Assembly: GCA_021413705.1 (NCBI GenBank)
Contig: JAIOPX010000293.1
Location: 1-36,232, forward strand
Direction: 5' to 3'
DNA from: Planctomycetota bacterium
GTDB lineage: Bacteria > Planctomycetota > Planctomycetia > Pirellulales > UBA7805
DNA: 36,232 nt
Shown: piece after piece, positions 17,001 through 24,099 of the stretch
Numbering within the stretch: the stretch's first letter is position 1
How the letters are laid out: each line of letters opens with the position of its first letter
Notes under the pieces: generated by a model
The model's input: the letters and a program-made list of their open reading frames with translations, nothing else
The model's database searches: none
Told to the model about the DNA's origin: nothing
Made by a program: the position numbers and the translations under genes

Positions 17001-17071
17001 GTGTCGGTGAGCACGCAGCCCAGCCCCGTGCAAAGCAAAAGCGAGGCAATCTTAGGTACCAAGTTGCGCAT
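14030..17071 (-). CDS. PQQ-type glucose/sorbosone dehydrogenase fused to c-type haem domains
   Basis: Large exported redox protein, about 1013 residues. ATG 17071 gives a signal peptide (MRNLVPKIASLLLCTGLGCVL...VLAQ); a GTG at 17134 is also open. Residues ~50-430 form a six-bladed propeller of the soluble-sugar-dehydrogenase (GSDH) type: LLVAQEGGKIFTF, VYGLAFHPKF, GYLYVGTGDGGG, GLRNPWRMSFD, GGNYGWSVMEGP. Three CxxCH haem motifs follow: CVRCH near residue 583, CAHCH near 683 and CRNCH near 891. The last ~130 residues match the PVC-type haem-binding domain (GRELFAGLASLSCRNCHQVG ... ILEPSKTIDEKF). It likely oxidises a sugar or polyol in the periplasm and passes electrons through its own haems. 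Family is typical for planctomycetes. Confidence 0.88.
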   Translation of the reverse strand: MRNLVPKIASLLLCTGLGCVLTDTVLAQAPVTSRGASATQRPYGINVRAPWTTSRIIGSPEPPPPYKAERAFPQLTFDHPLLIAQVPGTNRLLVAQEGGKIFTFPNDQACAKADLFIDMDTEYAPICKVKDNKAIEWVYGLAFHPKFKENRYVYICFVFEIPYSRFNPVPGTRVSRFRVTDTDPPRVDPSSELPIIEWKKDGHNSGCLVFGPDGYLYVGTGDGGGATPPDYLKTGQSIDDLLSSVLRIDVNKTEGKLNYAIPPDNPFVNVKGARGEVWAYGLRNPWRMSFDRANGNFWVGDVGWEAWEMVYKIERGGNYGWSVMEGPQPAQIDAKRGPTPILPPTAQHSHSEAASVTGGFVYYGKRLPGLNGAYVYGDYETGKMWALRYQDNKVTELKEIADTKVHITSFGEDIDEQIYFVGYEGTIHRLVKAEGADLSRDFPRKLSQTGLFASMHDQKPAPGVVPFSINAEMWSDGASAERWVALPGKEAARLDGQPPPFPTGGVLAKTLSLPTVDGRRPVETQVLHFDGQVWHGYSYAWNEEGTDAALVGSQGEARTLKIADSANPGGARTQTWHFGSRAECVRCHNNWAQYRLAFSMPQLNRTRKYESGVVDNQLRTLAHIGLVQLPPHTLNAMKKAEEPKSAPGSSAVDLVFSTLPKFADPHDGNANIEARARAYLHVNCAHCHRYGGGGTASFQLQHELPSSGTGIIDRLPAQGTFGLDDAKIISSGYPQRSVLLYRMSKLGGGRMPHIASDVVDVDGVRLVRDWIKQLPKPLPVEADALKKLAIPGWPADQRAALLTTLLSNPSGAMWLLEALDAGGLPQPVVQDAIAKGCGHDDSRIRDLFERFLTEESRPRRLGPQINPQALLAVKGDAARGRELFAGLASLSCRNCHQVGKTGGHAGPALDQIGKKYNRAQILESILEPSKTIDEKFITYLVVTTDGVPYTGVLTDRNAEGIVLRDAADKSIKLRHVEIEELTRQRQSLMPDGLIGELTAQQAADLLSYLESCK

Positions 17072-17458
17072 CGAGTCGAACGCCTGCTGAAGTTGACGAT
17101 CCACATACCGTACCCTCACCAGGGTTCGCGGCACGGGGTTCTATCTTAATTGTCGGGTAGCAGAGAGTCGATTGCCCAGAGGATAAGGGAGTCGTGCTAT
17201 CTTGGGTGCCGTGCCCACGTCTGGCGGTGGCCCATGAATGGTACAAGCTGAACGTAACGAGTGAATTCCAATAAGCAATTCACGTGGGCATGATCGGTGG
17301 GCAAATCCATCCCGCAGATTCCATGCCCGCGCGAACGTGGTCACCGGCTTTATTCGTACCCGGATACGCTACGAGTATCAATCATTGCTCTGGCGTGGGC
17401 ATGGCACCCTCGCCACCCACTGCACCCTGCGGCATCACGCGGAGCGTGATGGATACTA
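17072..17458. other. Gene-free region with inverted repeats between sugar dehydrogenase and SDR
   Basis: No ORF of quality. GGGTGCCGTGCCCACG (17204-17219) and CGTGGGCATGGCACCC (17394-17409) are inverted copies with one mismatch about 175 bp apart, and a related GTGGGTGCCATGGC occurs near 934-947. Nearer the SDR stop is a perfect hairpin CATCACGC-GGA-GCGTGATG (17433-17451), a possible 3'-end structure for the SDR message though no T-run follows. The pattern suggests decayed dispersed repeats. Confidence 0.5.
17433..17451 (-). repeat. Hairpin 3' of the SDR gene
   Basis: Perfect 8-bp stem CATCACGC/GCGTGATG with a 3-nt loop, 8 bp past the SDR stop codon. Could stabilise or end the SDR transcript; no T-tract, so terminator status is unproven. 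Confidence 0.55.
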
Positions 17459-18319
17459 TCAGCCGCCGTCGGCGAAGCCGGGGTACAAGGTCATCCCACC
17501 GTCCACAAACAGTGTCGTGCCGTGGACGTAGTCGGAATCGTCTGAGGCCAGCCAAGCTGCCGCGCGTCCGATGTCGGACGGCTCGCCGATCCGCCCGTAG
17601 GGAATCAGCGTCAGCAGATCGTGCATCGCCTCGGGCGTGTCCCAGGCGGCCCGATTGATCGGAGTGCGGATCGCTCCCGGGGCGATGCTGTTGATGCGAA
17701 TCCGATGCGGCGCCACTTCCTGGGCGATCGTCTTCATCATCATGTTGATGCCTCCCTTGGACGCGGCGTAGTTGACGTGCCCCGCCCAGGGTATGACCTC
17801 GTGAACCGAACTGACGCAAACAATCTTCCCCGCTGCGCAAGAGACCTTCTTCACAACGCCGCGGCGCTTGAATTCGCGCACCACCTCGCGACAGCAAAGA
17901 AACTGCCCGGTGAGATTGACCGAAATCACGGCGTTCCACTGCGCCAGCGTCATTTCCGTCAGCGGCGCGTCCTTTTGCAAACCGGCGTTGGCGACGAGAA
18001 TGTCAATCGTTCCCAGTTCATCGAACATTTGCTGAAACATTTCCAGCACCTGTTCTTCCTGCGAAACGTCGGCCTGATGGACCAGCGCCCGGCTGCCGAG
18101 CTGCGCTATCGCGTCCGCCACGTTGTTGGCCGCGGCTGCGTCGCTGTGATAATTGACCACCACATCGGCGCCGGCGGCACCCAGGGCCAGAGCGATTCCT
18201 TTGCCAATGCCCGAGTCACCACCGGTGACTAGCGCTTTTTGCCCTTTGAGCGGCTTGCGAACTGGTGTCGGGGCCAGGGTTATTTCAGGCGTTTGCGTGG
18301 TGAGTATTGCGGCGGGCAT
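17459..18319 (-). CDS. Short-chain dehydrogenase/reductase, glucose-1-dehydrogenase-like
   Basis: NAD(P)-dependent oxidoreductase of 286 residues in the classical SDR fold. The coenzyme loop is GGDSGIGKGIA (TGxxxGxG variant, residues ~33-43), followed by NAG in LVANAGLQ, the catalytic Ser in CVSSVHEV and Tyr-x-x-x-Lys in NYAASKGG. The C-terminal IAPGAIRTPIN and DGGMTLYP motifs are also typical. The opening GGDSGIG and overall length resemble glucose 1-dehydrogenase-like SDRs, but substrate cannot be read from sequence. It lies downstream of a sigma-54 activator gene on the same strand (96 bp gap) and next to a sugar dehydrogenase, so a link to sugar metabolism is possible. ATG 18319 has only a distant GGGAG. 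Confidence 0.88.
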   Translation of the reverse strand: MPAAILTTQTPEITLAPTPVRKPLKGQKALVTGGDSGIGKGIALALGAAGADVVVNYHSDAAAANNVADAIAQLGSRALVHQADVSQEEQVLEMFQQMFDELGTIDILVANAGLQKDAPLTEMTLAQWNAVISVNLTGQFLCCREVVREFKRRGVVKKVSCAAGKIVCVSSVHEVIPWAGHVNYAASKGGINMMMKTIAQEVAPHRIRINSIAPGAIRTPINRAAWDTPEAMHDLLTLIPYGRIGEPSDIGRAAAWLASDDSDYVHGTTLFVDGGMTLYPGFADGG

Positions 18320-18332
18320 CGGCTAGGTTCTC

Positions 18333-18356
18333 CCAAGGAATGGCAAGGTTCCTTGG
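18333..18356 (-). promoter_or_regulatory. Inverted repeat before the SDR gene (operator or terminator)
   Basis: CCAAGGAA-TGGCAAGG-TTCCTTGG is a perfect 8-bp inverted repeat with 8-bp spacer, 13 bp upstream of the SDR start codon. Its position overlaps the likely leader, so it may be an operator for a dimeric repressor or a translation-control hairpin. Confidence 0.45.
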
Positions 18357-18415
18357 AAGTGTAGCTTACGCCCAGAGGCAGTTTTGGAAGGAAAAAACAG
18401 ATCCGCCCTGCGAGT

Positions 18416-20023
18416 TTACGTATCACGGCCATCCTGCAGCCGAGCCAGCAATTCCTCGTCGATCTTTCCTTTCACCGTCCGCCGGTCGAGTTTCAATAGC
18501 TCGGCGGTCGCTTCGTAGCTGCCGGTCTTGGCATACGTCAGCGTGCAGTAGTGTTTCAGCAAGTCATCGGCCGAGAGCGTCCCGGCCTCGATCGCTCCCG
18601 CTAGGGCGCCGGCCGCGGCGCCGCTGCTGACCGACTGGGCTGGATGATATTCGCGGCGGATCATCACGTTGCGAACGCACTGTTCCAGCTCGCGAATGTT
18701 GCCCGGCCAGGCGTAGTCCAAGCCCAGGTGGCTCTCCGTCCAGGCGACCACTTCGTCGGCCAGCGGTTCCGCCTCTTCCGGTTCCGACTCCCGCCGGGCG
18801 ATGAACAGCGCCAAGTCGCGCAGGTTCTCGGCCGAGCCGGCAAGCTGCTCCTTGAGATTCGGCGTGGTGATCATATCGGCGCAGATCCGGTAATAAAAAT
18901 CCTCGCGGAACCGGCCGACCTGCATCTCGGCCGCCAGATCGCGATTCGTGGCGGCGATGATTTTTCCCTCAAAACGCCGCGGCTCCGTTTCCCCCAACCG
19001 CTGAAACATGCGGCTATGCAAAACGCGCAGCAACTTGACCTGGATCGTCGCATCCACTTCGCCGATCTCGTCCAGGAACACCGTGCCCAGCGCGTGGCAT
19101 GTTTCCAGCCAGCCGCGGCGATCACTCACCGCGCCGGTGAACGCACCCCGGCAGTGGCCAAACAGTTCCGACTCAACCAGCGTTGACGAGAGCGCGGATA
19201 CATTGAGCGGATGAAACAGTTCGTTGTAATTCACGCCAAATCGCTCGCGCTCCGGGTCCAGTGGCACATAGCGCGAGAGCCCCACCGCGCGGGCGACCAG
19301 TTCCTTGCCGGTGCCCGAAGGCCCCGTGACCAGCGTGGTGATGTCACCCATTCGTCGATAGAGCACGCGGCGATAGCGCCGCATGTCGTGCGTGAACACC
19401 GATTGCCAGATGGCCGCCCGCAGCCGCCCGGCCGGCGCTGAGCCGCCGACAATAAAGTCGAACACATGATGAAACGCGCGGCGGATCTGGAACAGGCAGG
19501 CCAGCAAGTGCGCCGGTTCCAGCGAGGTCGGCAGTTCCTTTCCGCCGGGCGACATGAGTTCCTGGTAGTCGGCCAAAAATGGCTTCCAGCAGCGAAGCTT
19601 GCCGGCAGAGGTGACCCCGGTCGTACCTGGCGCGAGTGCCTGCGACAGTTCGATCCAATAGCGATAGTAGAGCAAGTAGCAAACCAGATCCTCATAGAGC
19701 GTCAGCTCTTCCTGGCTGGGTGTTTGCTTCTGTATCTTCGGCAAAGATCTGGCGACCAACTGCTCAACCCGCTCGGCCAGCCGCAACACATTGGGCCGCT
19801 CCTGATCCATCCCCACCTGACGGCTCCAGTAGGGCTGCGTGTCCTCAAACTCATCTCCCAGCGCCTCCCGCTCCCACTCGATTCGCTCCGGGAGGAACGG
19901 ATTGCAGTAGGCCAGCGAACTGACAGCCTGGGCAAAACGACGATCGGCAGGGGTGAAAAGGGACACGCTATCTGGCCTCCAAGGTGTGCATCGACTGTAC
20001 GCGGCCATGCAGAGAATGTCCAT
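18416..20023 (-). CDS. Sigma-54-dependent transcriptional activator (enhancer-binding protein)
   Basis: AAA+ activator that opens sigma-54 promoters. The central domain has Walker A GPSGTGKE (residues 234-241), the sigma-54-contact loop GAFTGA (293-298), Walker B in VFLDEIGEVD and the sensor segment IIAATNRDL. The C-terminus has a Fis-type helix-turn-helix (GSYEATAELLKLDRRTVKGKI). The N-terminal ~220 residues are not a receiver, GAF or PAS that I can recognise; they are rich in aromatic and Leu residues (LVCYLLYYRYWIELSQ) and carry scattered Cys, so the signal is unknown. 535 residues. No kinase is adjacent. A sigma-54 promoter and a palindrome lie on the opposite strand just past its start (20080-20150), a typical target arrangement. 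Confidence 0.92.
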   Translation of the reverse strand: MDILCMAAYSRCTPWRPDSVSLFTPADRRFAQAVSSLAYCNPFLPERIEWEREALGDEFEDTQPYWSRQVGMDQERPNVLRLAERVEQLVARSLPKIQKQTPSQEELTLYEDLVCYLLYYRYWIELSQALAPGTTGVTSAGKLRCWKPFLADYQELMSPGGKELPTSLEPAHLLACLFQIRRAFHHVFDFIVGGSAPAGRLRAAIWQSVFTHDMRRYRRVLYRRMGDITTLVTGPSGTGKELVARAVGLSRYVPLDPERERFGVNYNELFHPLNVSALSSTLVESELFGHCRGAFTGAVSDRRGWLETCHALGTVFLDEIGEVDATIQVKLLRVLHSRMFQRLGETEPRRFEGKIIAATNRDLAAEMQVGRFREDFYYRICADMITTPNLKEQLAGSAENLRDLALFIARRESEPEEAEPLADEVVAWTESHLGLDYAWPGNIRELEQCVRNVMIRREYHPAQSVSSGAAAGALAGAIEAGTLSADDLLKHYCTLTYAKTGSYEATAELLKLDRRTVKGKIDEELLARLQDGRDT

Positions 20024-20079
20024 GATCTGCCAGATAACTCAACCGACGAAACGTCGCGATCCAAAGCTGCCTCCGATAG

Positions 20080-20091
20080 GCAACTAGTTGC
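20080..20091. promoter_or_regulatory. Perfect 12-bp palindrome, candidate enhancer site
   Basis: GCAACTAGTTGC is perfectly palindromic and lies between the activator start (20023) and the -24/-12 element at 20134-20150, about 75 bp before the predicted transcription start. It could be the binding site for the Fis-type domain of the neighbouring activator. Confidence 0.4.
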
Positions 20092-20133
20092 AGCGATACG
20101 GTTTACGTTGAGGCTCCCTCGGTATGCCGGACG

Positions 20134-20150
20134 TTGGCACTCCGATTGCT
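20134..20150 (+). promoter_or_regulatory. Near-consensus sigma-54 promoter, divergent from the activator gene
   Basis: TTGGCAC-TCCGA-TTGCT matches YTGGCAC-N5-TTGCW at every defined -24 and -12 base; GG at 20136-20137 and GC at 20148-20149 are 12 bp apart, and a T-rich TTAT follows. Transcription would start near 20161 and run rightwards. No well-supported plus-strand ORF follows, which makes the product unusual. Confidence 0.65.
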
Positions 20151-20160
20151 TTATCAACGT

Positions 20161-20355
20161 CCATCGCGAAGCAAGCCAGGGTCGTGTGCGGCGGCGGTGC
20201 GGTCTGCGGGGCAGACGCCCGCCGTCGCACCGCCTTTGGGCATAGGGCCAAGTCCGGTGGTCACGGATTCTTCGTCCCAAGTCGGCAATTTCTGTTCTTA
20301 GACGAATCGCAGCCACGTTTAGCGAGGCATGAGGGCACGTCGCATATTTTGCGAC
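20161..20355 (+). ncRNA. Candidate structured RNA driven by the sigma-54 promoter
   Basis: The stretch after the promoter has no convincing ORF but can form a strong stem: GGCGGTGCG (20193-20201) pairs with CGCACCGCC (20226-20234), and inside it GTCTGC (20202-20207) pairs with GCAGAC (20211-20216) around a GGG loop, leaving a 9-nt bulge. A second hairpin, GTCGCA-TATTT-TGCGAC (20339-20355), lies at the far end, just before the stop of the opposing gene. Start and end are guesses from the promoter and this hairpin. It could instead be a long leader, or an antisense transcript reading into the gene at 20367-20726. Confidence 0.35.
20339..20355. terminator. Hairpin past the end of the hypothetical gene
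   Basis: GTCGCA-TATTT-TGCGAC, extendable by GCA/TGC across one bulged base. It lies 12 bp after the stop of the minus-strand gene at 20367-20726 and may end both that message and a rightward RNA. No T-run on either side. Confidence 0.4.
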
Positions 20356-20366
20356 TGCACATGAAC

Positions 20367-20726
20367 TCATGTCATTAACCGTGGACGGTAATGCTCTTGT
20401 ACGTAAGCGTTTATTTCTTGAATCTCTTCGCGAGTCAGTTGCTCCGCAAACCAGTAGCGGTCACCTTCCGAGCGGACAATTGCGCACAATTCAGGAGTAA
20501 CGCTTACTGCTGTCTGAAGGTTTTTGGACCATGTCGCCACCGGTGGCACTGTCAAGTAAGGATGGCGCGATTGGAGAAGCGTCGTGCGTCCCCACCAACT
20601 GGCAAGCTCAAGGCAAATGAATCGTAGTTCCAAGTCTTCAAGTTCACGGTGGGCCGCGATGAGCGTTTCAGGCACTGGTTTTGGCGATGACAGATACCGG
20701 CAGATATCTTCTATGATCTGTCTCAT
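20367..20726 (-). CDS. Hypothetical protein, 119 residues
   Basis: Not recognised. ATG 20726 is chosen over longer frames because the product then begins with a regular helical sequence (MRQIIEDICRYLSSP); upstream codons are of poor quality. It is mostly alpha-helical at both ends (ELEDLELRFICLELASWWG, then LTREEIQEINAYVQEHYRP) with a short beta segment in the middle (LCAIVRSEGDRYWFAEQ). There is no signal peptide or membrane helix. A weak GGGTG precedes the start. It stands alone between repeat-rich stretches, and lies opposite a possible sigma-54-driven transcript. Confidence 0.6.
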   Translation of the reverse strand: MRQIIEDICRYLSSPKPVPETLIAAHRELEDLELRFICLELASWWGRTTLLQSRHPYLTVPPVATWSKNLQTAVSVTPELCAIVRSEGDRYWFAEQLTREEIQEINAYVQEHYRPRLMT

Positions 20727-21203
20727 GCAATCACCCGCAGAAAGGAATGAGAGCAACAACATGCAACCGGACGATGTATGGGAAGCGGTGCATGGCGAAC
20801 CCTTATTAAACGCAAATGTCCATTGTAGCGGCTGCGGGCGAATCAATCAGGCCAATAGCAAGGATCACCTCCCGTTGCCTCGCTTGAGAGACACATTCGC
20901 CGAGCCTGGTGGCGGCGACGGCGCCACCACCAGGCTCGGCGAAGGATTTTATGGGGGCCGTTACCCAGGGCGGCGCTGATGCTCGTGGTACTCGCATCGG
21001 CTGGCCCTGGGCTACTATCTTTCGGCCCTCCGGGCCTGGAGATACTCCCCTCGCTGGCGCTTCGGGTTTGTGTTTTCGTGAAATAGGCCAACGCCTGCCG
21101 GGCGTGGACTGGGGCGCGGGTCGGGCGAAAATTGCTCATCGGACATGTTTGATGATTTCGCGCGGCACCTCGTACCCAGGCACCTTCCGGCAGAAGGAGC
21201 CTA
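20727..21203. other. Gene-free, repeat-rich stretch downstream of the phosphonate locus
   Basis: Contains a very strong hairpin (20897-20942) and a dispersed-repeat segment around 21050-21077 (CTCGCTGGCGCTTCGGGTTT); read on the minus strand it gives peptides like TRSASEG, often seen as spurious ORFs in planctomycete annotations. I see no real gene here. Confidence 0.6.
20897..20942. repeat. 18-bp GC-rich hairpin
   Basis: TCGCCGAGCCTGGTGGCG (20897-20914) pairs fully with the right arm ending GGCTCGGCGA (20922-20942) except for one extra CCA triplet; loop GCGACGG. On the plus strand it is followed by AAGGATTTTAT, so it may stop rightward transcripts, but the T-run is short. Confidence 0.65.
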
Positions 21204-23651
21204 CTAGGCCTTGATCCGTACGCCGTCCGGGTCATACGGACTGCGCAGATGGGCGGCGGCTTCATAGCGCTGACCATCATTCTCAATCTCAAAGCGGCAA
21301 GCTTTGAGATCAGAGGCAGTTTGGCCGGGTTGCAGTTTGATGTAACCCATCGCCACCGCGCCGCCGAGCGTGTGGCCGTAGGCGGCGCTGGTGGTGTAGC
21401 CTGCCTTGCGGCCGTCCTGCCAGATCGGCTCGGCGCCCCACAGCATCGGGGCCGGATCTTTGAGCACGAATACCAGCCGCCGTTTGCGGACGCCGGCTTT
21501 CTTCTGCGCGAGCAATGCCTCGCGACCGAGGAACTCCTTGTTGAAATCGACGGCGAAGCCGAGGCCCGCTTCCAGTGGTGTTTCGTCGGGTGAGATGTCG
21601 GCTCCCCAGGCGCAGTAGCCTTTCTCCAGCCGGAGGGAGTTGATTGCGTAGTGGCCGCTGTTGACCAGCCCTTGCGGTTGGCCTGCTTCCCACAACGCGG
21701 CGTAGGCCGCGGGCATCTGCTCGATGGGCAGGTGCAATTCCCAACCTAGTTCGCCGACGTAGGTGATCCGCACTGCCGTGGCCACGGTCTGGCCGATGTC
21801 GATCCGCCGCGCGGTGCCGAAGGGGAACGCTTCGTTGTCTACCGCCGCGTCGGTTACGGTCCGCAGGATGTCGCGGGACTTGGGGCCCATCACACCCAGC
21901 ACGCCGTAGGCGCCGGTCACATCGGTGAGCGTCGCCCGCGACTCGGGGGGCATGTTGCGGGCGATCCAGTCGAAGTCATGGACCGTCTGGGCGGTCGAAG
22001 TCACGATGTAATAGCGATCAGACGCCAGCCGGATCACCGTCAGGTCGGTTTCAAACGTCCCGCGGCGGTTGAGGAGGGCCGTGTAAACGACTTGCCCTGG
22101 TTCGACGTCCACGTTGTTGGCGCAGAGCCATTGCAGCGCGCGGCAGGCGTCGGGCCCTTCGAGAAAATACTTGGAGAACGTGGTCTGATCGAAGATGGCG
22201 GCTTGCTCGCGCGCCGCCCGGTGCTCGGCGGCCGAGTAGGGAAACCAGTTTTGGCGGCCGAAGCTGTAGTCGAGTTGTGGCTTGCTGCCGCGCGGGGCGA
22301 ACCACAACGGCCGCTCCCAGAGATTCTTCTGGCCAAAACACGCGCCGGCGGCGGCCAGCGTTTCGTAGAGCGTCGAACGGCGCACGCCCCGGGCGGATTC
22401 CGGTTCGCGATTGGGCCACGCCATTTGATAGTGCCAGCCGAGTGCTTCGGCAACGCGGTCGCGCAGCAGCTCCCGGTTATTGCCGAGCGGGCCAAAGCGG
22501 CGCGGATCGACCGACCAGAGATCGCTCGGCGCCTCGCCTGTTTCAAGCCACTGCGCAATCAGCCGCCCTGCGCCGCCGGCACAGGCGATGCCGGCCGAGT
22601 TGAACCCTGCCGCGATCAGCACGCCATCGAGCCGCGGCGGCTGGCCGAGCAGAAAATTGTTGTCCGCCGTAAAACTCTCAGGGCCATTGATGAACTTGGC
22701 AAACGGCTGCCTGGCCAGCACGGGTAGCCGGTGCTTGCCCGCTTCGAGCGGCTCAACAAATTTTGGCCAATCGTCGTGCAACAGTTGAAAACTAAAATCA
22801 TCCGGCACGCGATCGACAATCCACGGCGTGCTCCGCTTTTGAAAACCGCCGAGCCACATCGTGTCGCCGTCGGGTCGGAAGTAGGTCATGCTGTCCGGGT
22901 CGCGCACGATGGGCAGATCGTCTCGCAGGCCGTCGATTGGCGGGCTGACAACATAGTGGTGCTCGACAGGGTAGAGCGGAATGTCGAGCCCGCACTCCAG
23001 CCCAAGCTGCCGTGCCCACATGCCGCCGCAGAGGATGACCATTTCGGCCAGGATGGTGCCTTGATCGGTCTCCACTCCGACTACGCGATTCCCCTCGCGC
23101 AGCAATCGCAACACGCGAACGCCTTCGCAGAACTTGGCCCCGCGCTGGGCCGCGCCGGCCGCCAGAGCCTTAGTGACCAGTTCCGGTTTGACTTTGCCGT
23201 CGCCGGGGATCCAGGCGGCGCCCTTGAGATCATCGACCCGCATCAACGGCCACTTTTCGGCCACGAACTTCGTATCCACCATGGCCGCTTCGACGCCGAA
23301 CAGTTCGGCCATCGCCACCGTGCGGCGAAGCTGCGTCATTCGTTCGGCCGTCTGGGCGACCATGAGACTGCCCGTCTCACGCCAGCCAGTTGGCAAACCT
23401 GTTTCAGCTTCAAGTCGCGCATACAGCTCCGCGCTATACTTGTTGACTTCCGTCATGCTCTTACTGACGCGCAGCCGGCCCACCATGCCAGCCGCATGCC
23501 AAGTCGTGCCGCCGCTGACTTTCTGCTGCTCGAGCACGACGGTATCGCGCCAGCCGGTCAAACCGGCGACATGATAGGCGACACTACAGCCGACAATTCC
23601 GCCCCCCACGATGACGGCCCGGGCACTCTGTGGAAGTGATTCACTCGTCAC
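21204..23651 (-). CDS. Dimethylglycine-dehydrogenase-like flavoprotein (DAO + GcvT)
   Basis: Two-domain oxidative N-demethylase, 815 residues from GTG 23651 (AGAGGG seven bases upstream; a GTG at 23675 is also open). Residues ~8-370 are a DAO-family FAD domain: VIVGGGIVGCSVAYHV dinucleotide loop, then SGGTTWHAAGM, where family members carry a covalently bound flavin on the histidine. Residues ~430-800 are a GcvT-type folate domain (GAYGVLGVMGPKSRDIL, YVGELGWELHLP, KGYCAWGADISPDETPLEAGL). This architecture matches dimethylglycine and sarcosine dehydrogenases, which remove a methyl group and pass it to tetrahydrofolate. It is the last gene of the phosphonate locus; a DUF559 ORF overlaps its start by 11 bp. 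In this context the substrate may be dimethyl-aminoethylphosphonate (inference); dimethylglycine is the alternative. Confidence 0.9.
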   Translation of the reverse strand: MTSESLPQSARAVIVGGGIVGCSVAYHVAGLTGWRDTVVLEQQKVSGGTTWHAAGMVGRLRVSKSMTEVNKYSAELYARLEAETGLPTGWRETGSLMVAQTAERMTQLRRTVAMAELFGVEAAMVDTKFVAEKWPLMRVDDLKGAAWIPGDGKVKPELVTKALAAGAAQRGAKFCEGVRVLRLLREGNRVVGVETDQGTILAEMVILCGGMWARQLGLECGLDIPLYPVEHHYVVSPPIDGLRDDLPIVRDPDSMTYFRPDGDTMWLGGFQKRSTPWIVDRVPDDFSFQLLHDDWPKFVEPLEAGKHRLPVLARQPFAKFINGPESFTADNNFLLGQPPRLDGVLIAAGFNSAGIACAGGAGRLIAQWLETGEAPSDLWSVDPRRFGPLGNNRELLRDRVAEALGWHYQMAWPNREPESARGVRRSTLYETLAAAGACFGQKNLWERPLWFAPRGSKPQLDYSFGRQNWFPYSAAEHRAAREQAAIFDQTTFSKYFLEGPDACRALQWLCANNVDVEPGQVVYTALLNRRGTFETDLTVIRLASDRYYIVTSTAQTVHDFDWIARNMPPESRATLTDVTGAYGVLGVMGPKSRDILRTVTDAAVDNEAFPFGTARRIDIGQTVATAVRITYVGELGWELHLPIEQMPAAYAALWEAGQPQGLVNSGHYAINSLRLEKGYCAWGADISPDETPLEAGLGFAVDFNKEFLGREALLAQKKAGVRKRRLVFVLKDPAPMLWGAEPIWQDGRKAGYTTSAAYGHTLGGAVAMGYIKLQPGQTASDLKACRFEIENDGQRYEAAAHLRSPYDPDGVRIKA

Positions 23652-24099
23652 TCGATCCCTCTCTTCCAAGCCCACTAATCACACCTCCCCTCCCTCTCCC
23701 CTCCCTTGTAGGGAGGGGCCGGGGGAGGGTCTTCGCGGCAAAGCTCACTCTACGAAAAATATCTTCCGCAACTTCAAAAAGATCACCCAGAATTTGTTCG
23801 TTCAGGTACCGCACCACGGTGAAGCCTTTCTGCTCCATATACTTCGTTCGCTCTTCGTCATATTTCACTTGCTCACCATGACTTTCGCCGTCGAGTTCGA
23901 TCACGAGCGATGCAGCGGCACAGTAGAAGTCCGCGACATACGGCCCAATGACATGCTGACGGCGAAACTTGATTCCATGCATTCGCTTGGCACGCAAACA
24001 ATCCCACAGCATACGTTCCGGAAGCGTTGCGTTGCGGCGCAGTTGTCGAGCAAACTCGGTTTTCTCGGGAGGGAGCCGATGTTGCTTGTTTTGATCCAC
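23641..24099 (-). CDS. DUF559 endonuclease-like protein
   Basis: 152 residues. The core (5-120) is the DUF559 domain of Vsr/restriction-like folds: LRRNATLPERMLWDCLRAKR, then the catalytic-type strand pair KFRRQHVIGPYVADFYC and LVIELDGESHG, and helix ERTKYMEQKGFTVVRYLNEQIL. The last ~30 residues (LPRPLPTREGRGRGGV...) are translated from the inverted repeat that bounds the element, so the C-terminus is probably not functional. Family function is unknown; nuclease activity is suspected. It sits between two demethylase-type genes of the phosphonate locus and has no metabolic link to them. Confidence 0.85.
   Translation of the reverse strand: MDQNKQHRLPPEKTEFARQLRRNATLPERMLWDCLRAKRMHGIKFRRQHVIGPYVADFYCAAASLVIELDGESHGEQVKYDEERTKYMEQKGFTVVRYLNEQILGDLFEVAEDIFRRVSFAAKTLPRPLPTREGRGRGGVISGLGREGSSDE

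Noticed and set aside
20584-20979. Plus-strand frame of 131 codons that could have been the target of the sigma-54 promoter at 20134
   Set aside because: Overlaps the better minus-strand gene, includes the GC hairpin and repeat, lacks a ribosome site and any recognisable feature.
20843-21292. 149-codon minus-strand frame containing TRSASEG-like residues
   Set aside because: Translated from dispersed repeat DNA and overlapping the DMGDH-like 3' end; typical spurious ORF.
21204-22400. GcvT region as a separate glycine-cleavage T protein
   Set aside because: It is in frame with the DAO domain and no gcvH/gcvP is present; DAO+GcvT fusion is the normal dimethylglycine-dehydrogenase architecture.
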